From positions 1 through 64,000 of the forward strand of contig NZ_OLMK01000094.1 of assembly GCF_900290235.1 (NCBI RefSeq): a stretch of DNA of 64,000 nucleotides, written 5' to 3'. The DNA comes from Streptomyces sp. MA5143a (lineage in GTDB: Bacteria > Actinomycetota > Actinomycetes > Streptomycetales > Streptomycetaceae). Each line of letters opens with the position of its first letter. The first letter of the stretch is position 1. Below the pieces are notes generated by a model. That model saw nothing but the letters and a program-made list of their open reading frames with translations. It did not search any database and was not told where the DNA came from. Made by a program: the position numbers and the translations under genes. Below, in pieces: positions 17,835 to 24,819 of this stretch.

Positions 17835-17868
17835 GCGGGGCCGTAGGACGGAGATCTTTCGGCCCCGC
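17835..17868 (-). terminator. Hairpin between lysA and hom
   Basis: GCGGGGCCG (17835-17843) pairs with CGGCCCCGC (17860-17868) around 16 bases, about 100 bases after the lysA stop. An A-rich stretch rather than a U-tract follows on the minus strand. It could end lysA transcription before the hom promoter. Confidence 0.5.
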
Positions 17869-17909
17869 AATTCCCGGCATTCATTATCCGCCCCGTAGCG
17901 AACCCGGCC

Positions 17910-17989
17910 GGACGCGCGTCACCCGACGTCGAGGCGGAAGTGGACGCGCGTCACCCGGATCCTCCTCCGTCAGCCGACGTCGAGGCGGA
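17910..17989. repeat. Small direct duplication including the lysA 3' end
   Basis: GGACGCGCGTCACCCG occurs at 17910-17925 and 17942-17957. CCGACGTCGAGGCGGA occurs at 17923-17938 and 17974-17989. The second copy of the latter is the last coding stretch of lysA (LRLDVG), so the end of the gene has been partly copied into the spacer. Confidence 0.75.
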
Positions 17990-19361
17990 GCAGATCGTCC
18001 TCCGTCTCCCGTCGGACGATCACCCGGGCCTCCCCGTCCTTGACCGCGACGACGGGCGGGCGCAGTACGTGGTTGTAGTTGCTCGCCATGGAACGGCAGT
18101 ACGCGCCGGTCGCCGGCACGGCGATCAGGTCACCCGGTGCCAGGTCGGCCGGCAGGAACGCGTCCTTCACCACGATGTCACCGCTCTCGCAGTGCTTGCC
18201 GACCACCCGCGCGAGCATCGGCTCGGCGTCGGACGTGCGGGACACCAGCGCGACGCTGTACTCGGCGTCGTACAGTGCGGTCCGGATGTTGTCCGACATG
18301 CCGCCGTCGACCGAGACGTACGTCCGCAGCCCGTCCAGCGGCTTGATGGTGCCGACCTCGTAGAGCGTGAAGGCGGTCGGCCCGACGATGGCCCGCCCCG
18401 GCTCGACGGAGATCCTCGGTGTACGCAGCCGGGCGCCCTCGCACTCCCGCGTGACGATCTCCGTGAGCGCCTTGGCGATCTCGTGCGGCTCCCGGGGGTC
18501 GTCGGCGCTGGTGTAGGCGATACCGAGCCCGCCGCCGAGGTCGATCTCGGGCAGCTCGACGCCGTGCTCGTCGCGGATGTCCTTGAGCAGCCCGACGACG
18601 CGGTGGGCGGCGACCTCGAAGCCGGAGGTGTCGAAGATCTGGGACCCGATGTGCGAGTGGATCCCGATGAGCTCCAGCCCGTCCAGCTTCAGCGCCCGCC
18701 GTACGGCCTCGGCGGCCTGCCCCCCGGCGAGCGGGATGCCGAACTTCTGGTCCTCGTGCGCGGTGGCGATGAACTCATGGGTGTGCGCCTCGACGCCGAC
18801 GGTCACCCGGATCTGCACGCGCTGCCGCTTGCCGAGCTCCTGGGCGATGTGCGCGACCCGCACGATCTCCTGGAAGGAGTCGAGGACGATACGGCCGACG
18901 CCGGCCTCGACGGCCCGGCGGATCTCCTCCGTGGACTTGTTGTTGCCGTGGAAGGCGATGCGGTCGGCGGGCATACCGGCGGACAGGGCGGTGGCGAGCT
19001 CGCCGCCGGAGCAGACGTCGAGGTTGAGCCCCTCCTCGTGCAGCCAGCGCACGACCGCGCGCGACAGGAACGCCTTGCCGGCGTAGAACACGTCGGCGTC
19101 CGGCCCGAACGCGGTGCGCCAGGCGCGGGCGCGGGCGCGGAAGTCGGTCTCGTCGAGGAAGTAGGCGGGCGTGCCGAACTCTTCGGCCAGCGCCTTCACG
19201 TCGACCCCGCCGACGCGGACGACACCGTCGTCCCCGCGGTCGACGGTCTGGGCCCACACCTTCGGATCGAGCGTGTTCAGATCGGCGGGCGGGGCGCTGT
19301 AGTGCCCCTCCGGCAGCACATCGGCGTGACGGGGCCCGGCGGGGTGTGCGGAACGGCTCAT
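17970..19361 (-). CDS. lysA: Diaminopimelate decarboxylase
   Basis: PLP enzyme that converts meso-diaminopimelate to lysine. It is a fold-type III (alanine racemase-like) protein of 463 residues. The PLP lysine lies in DVFYAGKAFLSRAV, HSHIGSQIFD and the Gly loop DLGGGLGIAY bind the cofactor, and the C-terminal active-site segment is VVGKHCESGDIVVKDAFLP. GAYCRSMASNYN completes the site. The ATG at 19361 follows a purine-rich AAAGAGAG. nrtL lies upstream on the same strand across a repeat-rich spacer, like the argS-lysA pair of corynebacteria. Confidence 0.97.
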   Translation of the reverse strand: MSRSAHPAGPRHADVLPEGHYSAPPADLNTLDPKVWAQTVDRGDDGVVRVGGVDVKALAEEFGTPAYFLDETDFRARARAWRTAFGPDADVFYAGKAFLSRAVVRWLHEEGLNLDVCSGGELATALSAGMPADRIAFHGNNKSTEEIRRAVEAGVGRIVLDSFQEIVRVAHIAQELGKRQRVQIRVTVGVEAHTHEFIATAHEDQKFGIPLAGGQAAEAVRRALKLDGLELIGIHSHIGSQIFDTSGFEVAAHRVVGLLKDIRDEHGVELPEIDLGGGLGIAYTSADDPREPHEIAKALTEIVTRECEGARLRTPRISVEPGRAIVGPTAFTLYEVGTIKPLDGLRTYVSVDGGMSDNIRTALYDAEYSVALVSRTSDAEPMLARVVGKHCESGDIVVKDAFLPADLAPGDLIAVPATGAYCRSMASNYNHVLRPPVVAVKDGEARVIVRRETEDDLLRLDVG

Positions 19362-19557
19362 GACTGGTCTGACTCTCTTTACCTATTGGGACTCTGTGCG
19401 TGCTCACGGGCCCGGGGCTTTGGTGCCTGGCTTGGGCTCAGTCCTGGGCTTTCGGCTGGTCTTAGGGCTTGGGCTTTTGGCCTGGGCCGTCGACCTGGGA
19501 TTTTGACCGGGCCGGAGGCTTGGGACCGGTGGACCCAATGACGGGACCACTGGAACC

Positions 19558-19641
19558 AATGACTTGGGACCGAGGGCTTGGAACCAATGACTTGGGACCG
19601 AGGACTTGGGACCGAGGGCTTGGGACCGAGGGCTTGGGACC
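19558..19641. repeat. Tandem 14-bp repeat array between nrtL and lysA
   Basis: Six contiguous 14-base units, consensus GAGGGCTTGGGACC, start at 19558, 19572, 19586, 19600, 19614 and 19628. Two variants alternate: AATGACTTGGGACC and GAGGGCTTGGGACC. Degenerate units continue to about 19513, and more distantly related CTTGGGCT-rich text runs almost to lysA. Confidence 0.9.
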
Positions 19642-19652
19642 GATGGGCTCGC

Positions 19653-21089
19653 TCAGAGGTATTCGGGTGCGTCGATGCCGAGCAGGGACAGGCCGCCGGC
19701 CAGCACCGTCCCGGCGGCTTCGGCAAGCGCCAGCCGGGCCCGGTGGGCGGCCGAGGGTTTCTCTTCGCCGCGCGGCAGCACCGTGTGCTGGAAGGCCAGC
19801 AGGGCGTCGGCGGTGACGACCAGGTGCCGGGCGAGACGGTCGGGCGTTCGATGGGTCGCGGCGCGGAGAAGGACGTGGGGGTACTCGGAGATCGCGGTGA
19901 GGAGGGGGGTGGTGGGGTCGGAGACGGGTACGACGTCCGGGGTCGTGAAGGCCGGGGCGCCCGGGTCCGTGAAGGGTGCGGCGATGACGCTGTGGTCGCC
20001 GCGGGCGGCGACCGCGCTGGTGGCGAGGCCGAGGCCGGCCGACGCGATGGCGTCGAGGTGGCCGGGGGTACCGGTGAAGCCGAGGGTGGCGGCGTTGCGG
20101 GTGAGTGCGCGGGCTCGGGCGTGGGCGTAACGGACGCGGAAGAGGGGGTTGCTGGCCCGCTGCGCGAGAAGGTCGGCGGTGATCCTGGGCCGGTCGTGGG
20201 CGGCGGGGTGCAGCAGGGCCCAGCGGAGGGCGTCGGGGCCGAGGGGCGCGGGGTCCTCGGGGGCGGGGACGGGCCGGAGGTCGATGGGCTCGGGGGCGTT
20301 GCCTTGCCGGTCCGGGCGAATGGCGTCCGGCCTGGGGCCGGGCTCACTGGCGTCGGCGGTCCGGGGCCCCGCGTTCCCGTCGGCGACGCGGACTTCTTCC
20401 AGGGCCCGATCCTGGGGGGAGGGGAGGTCGTCACTCCCCCGAGGCTCGGCCAGGTCGGTGTGCACCTCTGATGCGTCGGATGCGTCGGATGTATCGGACG
20501 TGTCGGAGCCGAGGGGCGGACGCTCGCCGGGCGCCCCCAACGCCCCCGCCGCCCCCGCCGCCCCTGGCGCACCCGGCGTATGAGACTCCACCCCCGGGGT
20601 GGTGACCTGCGGCCTGACGTGATGGACCTCGACCCGGCCCCCCTGGCTGGCGACGATCCGCCCCACCGCGTCGGCGACGACCTCCGCGCGGATGTCGTAC
20701 GGGATGCGCAGCCGGAGCACCTGCCCGGCGAGGGCGTCGCTGTGGCCGTAGGGAAGGCCGTGACCCCGCCGATCGAGGACGTCCCGCACGAGGGAGGCGA
20801 CGGCGTTCCGATCGAGGTGGATGTTGAGGAACCCGGGCCCGGTGATCTCGACGGCGGCGACACCCTCGGTCCGGCTGAGGTGGGGCCGAAGGATCTCGGC
20901 GACCTGCAGAGGCGGCCGCCCGGCGGGCCGGGCCAGTTGCAGGGCGATGTTGGTGGCGTAGTCCCCACTGCCGCCGGGTCCGGGCGGGGTGACGACCGCC
21001 CGTGCGGGTACGGCCACGCTCAGCTCCCCTTGATCCACAGCACGGCGCACCGCGTGCAACACGGTGCGGGAGAGCTCGACGGGGGTCAC
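19653..21089 (-). CDS. nrtL: ArgS-related anticodon-binding protein NrtL (no catalytic core)
   Basis: An ArgRS-like protein of 478 residues that keeps both ends of the enzyme. Residues about 1-105 match the arginyl-tRNA synthetase N-terminal domain (YATNIALQLARPAGRPP, GPGFLNIHLDRNAV). The C-terminal half matches the DALR anticodon domain (DALRWALLHPAAHDRP, NPLFRVRYAHARARAL). The whole Rossmann catalytic core with HIGH and KMSK signatures is absent. A linker of about 130 residues rich in Pro, Ala, Asp and Ser replaces it. Aminoacylation is therefore not expected; tRNA binding is possible. GTG at 21089 lacks a clear ribosome site, so translation may be leaderless. A tRNA-Arg gene lies 1 kb away. 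Confidence 0.85.
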   Translation of the reverse strand: MTPVELSRTVLHAVRRAVDQGELSVAVPARAVVTPPGPGGSGDYATNIALQLARPAGRPPLQVAEILRPHLSRTEGVAAVEITGPGFLNIHLDRNAVASLVRDVLDRRGHGLPYGHSDALAGQVLRLRIPYDIRAEVVADAVGRIVASQGGRVEVHHVRPQVTTPGVESHTPGAPGAAGAAGALGAPGERPPLGSDTSDTSDASDASEVHTDLAEPRGSDDLPSPQDRALEEVRVADGNAGPRTADASEPGPRPDAIRPDRQGNAPEPIDLRPVPAPEDPAPLGPDALRWALLHPAAHDRPRITADLLAQRASNPLFRVRYAHARARALTRNAATLGFTGTPGHLDAIASAGLGLATSAVAARGDHSVIAAPFTDPGAPAFTTPDVVPVSDPTTPLLTAISEYPHVLLRAATHRTPDRLARHLVVTADALLAFQHTVLPRGEEKPSAAHRARLALAEAAGTVLAGGLSLLGIDAPEYL

Positions 21090-21382
21090 GGGGACAAGCG
21101 TATGGGAGGAGGGGGGTGGGTATGCGAGCAGGTTTCCCGTGTGGTCCGGGATGTGGACACCCGTGGATGGCTGGGCAAGCGACGCGGCCGCGCGGAGGGA
21201 CGGAACCAGGGGTGGGTGCGGGGTCCCGCCGCAGAAGCCCTGCCGCATAGGGATCGCCGGGCCAGAGGGCCAGGCTGGAACCGACTCGGGAGCCATACCG
21301 GGAACCGAGGCCGAGGACGGACGAAGAAACGGCCAGGCCGACCGGGACCAGGACAGGACGACGAGGCCCGCCGAACCGACAG

Positions 21383-21874
21383 TCAGCTACCGGACCGTCC
21401 GGCACACTCCGCGCCCTCGCCCCCGCCCCCACCACTCGTGCCGCCGACGTTGCCCCCCGCACCGGTGTCCATGCCGAACTGAACGGAGGGATCGGACTCC
21501 CCTCGCTCGACCAACTGCCTGACAAGGGCCACGAGTTCGTTGGGTTCGAAGGGCTTGGCGAGGAAGGCGTCGACGCCGACGTCGAGCCCGGCTTCGACCT
21601 CGTACTGGGTACAGGCACTGACGATGGCGAGGGGCAGCCGCTGGGTACGGGAGTCACTGCGGAGCCGGGCGGCGGTACGGAGACCGTCGAGCCGGGGCAT
21701 CACGACGTCGAGGGTGATCACGTCGGGTCGAACGTGATGGACGACATCCAGACACTCGGCACCATCGGCCGCGGTCACCACCTCGAAGCCCTCCAGCTCG
21801 AGGTTGACCCTGATCAGCTGCCGGATGACCTTGTTGTCGTCCACAACAAGCACCCGACCGGACACGCCTGGCAC
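21383..21874 (-). CDS. Stand-alone response regulator receiver protein
   Basis: A single CheY-like receiver domain with no DNA-binding output. The acidic pocket is GRVLVVDDNKVIRQL, the phospho-acceptor Asp lies in PDVITLDVVMPRLDGL, and the conserved Lys is in FLAKPFEPNELV. A Gly/Ser-rich tail of about 35 residues follows. No kinase is adjacent. Two GTG starts at 21874 and 21865 are possible and neither has a good Shine-Dalgarno sequence. The longer one is given. Confidence 0.85.
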   Translation of the reverse strand: MPGVSGRVLVVDDNKVIRQLIRVNLELEGFEVVTAADGAECLDVVHHVRPDVITLDVVMPRLDGLRTAARLRSDSRTQRLPLAIVSACTQYEVEAGLDVGVDAFLAKPFEPNELVALVRQLVERGESDPSVQFGMDTGAGGNVGGTSGGGGGEGAECAGRSGS

Positions 21875-22046
21875 AACTCGAGAGTAGGTCCGCACGCACC
21901 GCCGCGTCCGGGTTTTCCCCACTTCCGCCCCCTGCGGGCGACCTCCCCCAGCTCAACCCCTCTCCCACACCCCAATAACCGTTCATGACCTGCCCCAGGG
22001 AGCTGGTAGGGTTCTACCCGTCGCCGCCAAACAAGGCGCCCGACAC

Positions 22047-22118
22047 GCCCCCGTAGCTCAGGGGATAGAGCAACGGCCTCCGGAGCCGTGTGCGCAGGTT
22101 CGAATCCTGCCGGGGGCA
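22047..22118 (+). tRNA. tRNA-Arg (anticodon CCG)
   Basis: A full cloverleaf is visible. The acceptor GCCCCCG (22047-22053) pairs with CGGGGGC (22111-22117), followed by discriminator A. The anticodon stem ACGGC/GCCGT holds the loop CTCCGGA with anticodon CCG at 22080-22082. The T-arm is GCAGG-TTCGAAT-CCTGC. CCA is not encoded. It decodes CGG, a frequent Arg codon here. Confidence 0.97.
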
Positions 22119-22136
22119 CCTTGTATGAGGTGCCCA

Positions 22137-22176
22137 AAGACCCCGTCACCAGCGGAAACGCTGAGGCCGGGGTCTT
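22137..22176 (+). terminator. Terminator after tRNA-Arg
   Basis: AAGACCCCG (22137-22145) pairs with CGGGGTCTT (22168-22176) around 22 bases, followed by CGTGTTT. It lies 19 bases after the tRNA. Confidence 0.8.
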
Positions 22177-22283
22177 CGTGTTTGTGCGGCGGGCGTGATC
22201 CGGTGCCGCCTTGAGGGAACGCTGCCCGTGTCACGCGAGTCATGGTCCTGGTGTGACCTTCGCCCGGTCCTGCCTCAGGTCGT

Positions 22284-22472
22284 CTAGGGTCTGTCGTTTG
22301 GATCATGCAGACTCGGGCTACGGGCACCAATGGCTGCCGGTGAGCGGGGCTTGGTGCGTGCAGCTGCAAGGCGGAGGAGGGAGTCAACGCGGAGCGTTGG
22401 CAACCGACGACAACGCCGCAGATGCGCGTGCCAAGCCCCGCGGCCCAGGCGTGATCCAAACGACAGCCCTAG
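22284..22472. mobile_element. MITE-like element with terminal inverted repeats in CTAG
   Basis: A ~189-bp segment bounded by CTAG on both sides. The left end CTAGGGTCTGTCGTTTGGAT and the reverse complement of the right end, CTAGGGCTGTCGTTTGGAT, match except for one extra T; the match continues as CATGC versus CACGC. A sub-terminal inverted repeat, GCGGGGCTTGG and CCAAGCCCCGC, allows a long hairpin. It has no transposase. CTAG is the preferred target of IS112-type IS5-family elements, so it is probably mobilised in trans. Confidence 0.8.
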
Positions 22473-22554
22473 GTCCGGTCTTGTCCGCTTGGTCGTCGTC
22501 CTCGCGTCGTGGGCCATGCCATGGGGCAGGGGGCCGCTGCTAGGTTTGCCCGCC

Positions 22555-23010
22555 ATGCGTTCACGTGAGTATGACCTCGATTTCCGTGACCGGGCCGGGC
22601 GACTGCGGGCCTGGGGGATCGGGCTACTGGTCGTGGCGACGCTTCAGTGGGTCTGGTGTGTCCTGCTGCTGGTCACGCCCTAGACGGTCGACGAGAAGCC
22701 CGACGACCCTTACCCCGCGGAGTGCGAGCCGCGGTTGTTCACCGATCGCGGTACGGCCAACGGCGGCGTGTATCGGGGGGATTGGTGTCAGAACGAGCGC
22801 GATTGGCCTGAAGCCCTGGCTGTGCTCGGGCTGTCCGTGCCGGTATCGGTGGCCGGTGTGGCTCTCTTCACCAGCGGAAGTGTGAGTATCCGGATGAGCG
22901 CCCACGCCGAGGCCATGCGCGAACTCGACAAGTACGCCGACACACGCTCACGGAGCACAGCGCGCAGTGTCACGGGGGGCACGGCTACACGCCCGTCCGT
23001 CTCCGAGTGA
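22555..23010 (+). pseudogene. Small two-TM membrane protein interrupted by an in-frame amber codon
   Basis: One reading frame of 151 codons is open from ATG 22555 to TGA 23010 except for TAG at 22681-22683. The first part (MRSREYDLDFRDRAGRLRAW) ends with a membrane helix GIGLLVVATLQWVWCVLLLV. After the TAG the same frame continues TVDEKPDDPYPAECEPRLF, then a second helix ALAVLGLSVPVSVAGVALF and a charged tail. Codon use is the same on both sides. A single TAC-to-TAG change would explain the break. The family is unknown; it looks like a conserved Streptomyces membrane protein. Confidence 0.75.
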
Positions 23011-23108
23011 GTCCAGCCTGGGCGGACCGACCTCTTCGTTGAGTTGAGAGACGGTGACGCGTTCTCGGTGTCTGTAGATCTTCCCTCTTGCTCGGGTACT
23101 CGGGCGGC

Positions 23109-23870
23109 ATGAGTGACGTGTTGTTGGCTGGCGTTTGGGGGCTGGTGGCGGGGGCCGCCCTGTTGGTGGGGGCCCTCGTGGGGTTCGCCGTGCGTGTGCC
23201 GCAGAAGGTTATTGCCGGGGTGATGGCCTTTGGGGCCGGGGTGTTGATCTCGGCGGTGTCCTTCGAGTTGGTGGGGGAGGCCTACGAGGAGGCCGGGCTT
23301 GCTCCTGCTGCCGTGGGGGCATTGGTGGGGGCGCTGGCCTATACCGGGGGGAATGTATGGCTCGCCCGGCGTGGGGCCCGGCATCGTAAGCGGTCCGGGT
23401 ATCGGCGGGCGCAGGCGCAGCCGTCCGAGGGCGAGCAGGGCGGGTCCGGGATGGCGCTGGCCCTGGGTGCGCTGTTGGACGGGGTGCCCGAGTCCGCGGT
23501 GATCGGGGTGAGCCTGCTGGATGGTGGTGCCGTCAGTCTTGTGACCGTCGCCGCGGTGTTCATCAGCAACGTTCCCGAAGGGCTGTCCAGTGCGGCGGGG
23601 ATGAAGAAGGCCGGCCGTGGTCGTGGCTATGTCTTCGGGGTGTGGGGAGCGATCGCCGCCGCCAGTATGGTCTCGGCGGTTCTCGGCTATGCCGTGGTCG
23701 GTTCCTTCTCGCCCGCCGTGATCGCCGGCGTGACCGCTGTGGCCGCGGGAGCGATCCTCGCGATGATCGCCGACACCATGATTCCCGAGGCGTTCGATGA
23801 CGCCCATCTGGCTGTCGGGCTGATCACTGTGAGTGGGTTTCTGGTTTCCTTCGCTCTCTCCCACCTGTGA
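23109..23870 (+). CDS. ZIP-family divalent metal transporter
   Basis: Integral membrane protein of 253 residues that probably imports zinc or a similar divalent metal. Eight hydrophobic segments are visible. The family metal motifs are kept in two helices: GALLDGVPESAVIGVSL (HxxPE-like with Asp in place of His) and FISNVPEGLSSAAGM. A short basic loop (RRGARHRKRSGYRRAQ) links helices 3 and 4. ATG 23109 is preferred to 23088 because helix 1 begins just after it, although the ribosome site is weak. Substitutions at metal ligands make the substrate uncertain. Confidence 0.85.
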   Translation: MSDVLLAGVWGLVAGAALLVGALVGFAVRVPQKVIAGVMAFGAGVLISAVSFELVGEAYEEAGLAPAAVGALVGALAYTGGNVWLARRGARHRKRSGYRRAQAQPSEGEQGGSGMALALGALLDGVPESAVIGVSLLDGGAVSLVTVAAVFISNVPEGLSSAAGMKKAGRGRGYVFGVWGAIAAASMVSAVLGYAVVGSFSPAVIAGVTAVAAGAILAMIADTMIPEAFDDAHLAVGLITVSGFLVSFALSHL

Positions 23871-23934
23871 GCTCGGGCCATCTGTGAGCGAAGATCGTGA
23901 CGGACGCGGGGGCGTGCCGTCGGGGCGCCCGTGA

Positions 23935-24129
23935 CGTTCATACGGAATCAATCCCGAGGGGATCTCCTCCCCGACGGACCTCGCCAGGAGCGGACTCAAG
24001 GTCGTGCTGTACGACAAGGAGGTGCCCTGCGGTGCCGCCGCTCAGAAGGCCCTCGACGCGAGCGGGCTCCGGGTCACACCCGTCTCCTATGAGCAGGACG
24101 TCAAGGCCGCACTCACCAAGGTCGGTGAG
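23935..24129 (+). pseudogene. Remnant of a molybdate-binding protein gene (modA-like)
   Basis: An open stretch preceded by an in-frame TGA reads YGINPEGISSPTDLARSGLK, then VVLYDKEVPCGAAAQKALDA, then VTPVSYEQDVKAALTKV. This matches the middle of the ModA fold, including the EVPCG segment and the DVKA(A)LTKV helix. The signal peptide, N-lobe and C-terminal strands are missing. It merges at about 24130 into unrelated text that ends in another frame with ATVKATQTRAYPV and a stop. No modBC genes are nearby. Confidence 0.65.
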
Positions 24130-24234
24130 GGGGCGGGAGGTTCCACGACTCCGGCTCCGGTGCCGGGGCCGCTCCCTGGGCCACGGTCAAGGCGACGCAG
24201 ACGCGCGCCTACCCGGTCTGAGCCACCACCGGCG

Positions 24235-24597
24235 TCATCCGGCTCCGCGCCGGTGGGGCGGGGTGAAGACGTACAGGTCGAGGATGGGTGGCATCGGGGC
24301 CACCCCCGGGCCGCCCGCGCGTACCCAGGCGACGATGTCCTCGGTCGCGTCGGGGTCGTTGACGAGGCCGAGCCAGACCGGGCGGGCGCCGGCGGCGCGG
24401 CCGGCGGCGGAGGGCTGGACGACGACCACGTTGGCCTGGTCGCACACGTCCAGGCAGGTGGAGACGCGGGTGGGGACCGTCTGCCGGAGCCGGGCGGACT
24501 GGGCCTCGTGGTCGACACCGGGGAGCTTCGACGTGCCGCAGCAGCAGTCGCGGCAGACGACGACCCGGCTGGGTGCGGGAGGCGGCGGCGTGGTCAC
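24235..24597 (-). CDS. Thioredoxin-like (2Fe-2S) ferredoxin domain protein
   Basis: A 120-residue protein with the Cys pattern of thioredoxin-like 2Fe-2S ferredoxins: VVVCRDCCCGTSKLPG near the N-terminus and STCLDVCDQANVVVVQPS in the middle. The rest (RPVWLGLVNDPDATEDIVAWVR) fits small Streptomyces proteins of this type. The tail is Pro/Arg-rich. The GTG start at 24597 has only a weak ribosome site. Its partner reaction is unknown and no oxidoreductase lies beside it. Confidence 0.75.
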   Translation of the reverse strand: MTTPPPPAPSRVVVCRDCCCGTSKLPGVDHEAQSARLRQTVPTRVSTCLDVCDQANVVVVQPSAAGRAAGARPVWLGLVNDPDATEDIVAWVRAGGPGVAPMPPILDLYVFTPPHRRGAG

Positions 24598-24663
24598 GGA
24601 CCGACCCGGATGATCTTCACTTCGGCGAGTCTACTGGGCGTCCACGGGCCGCGGTTCGGCCTT

Positions 24664-24730
24664 CCGCCGTCGTCCGCCGTCGTCCGCCGTCGTCCCTCTG
24701 TCCGCCGTCGTCCCTGTGTCCGCCGTCGTC
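24664..24730. repeat. CCGCCGTCGT short tandem repeats
   Basis: Three contiguous CCGCCGTCGT units (24664-24693) merge into longer units, CCGCCGTCGTCCCTCTGT and CCGCCGTCGTCCCTGTGT. It lies in the 222-base spacer between the divergently placed ferredoxin-like gene and the end of the SpoIIE-type gene. No gene is seen there. Confidence 0.7.
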
Positions 24731-24819
24731 CACGGCGGGCAGGGCGGCCCCCTGTCACCCGTCGTCCCTCTGGCGGGCGGCCCGCACTTGGGCGGCCGGC
24801 ACTTGGCGCTGACGTCGGG

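Noticed and set aside
19558..19641. CRISPR-like array before lysA
   Set aside because: Units are 14 bases with no spacers; it is a simple tandem repeat.
22555..22683. A complete 42-residue membrane peptide
   Set aside because: The same frame continues with coding character after the TAG, so an interrupted longer gene fits better.
24664..24730. Possible CRISPR array in CCGCCGTCGT repeats
   Set aside because: The units are contiguous with no unique spacers of constant length and no cas genes.
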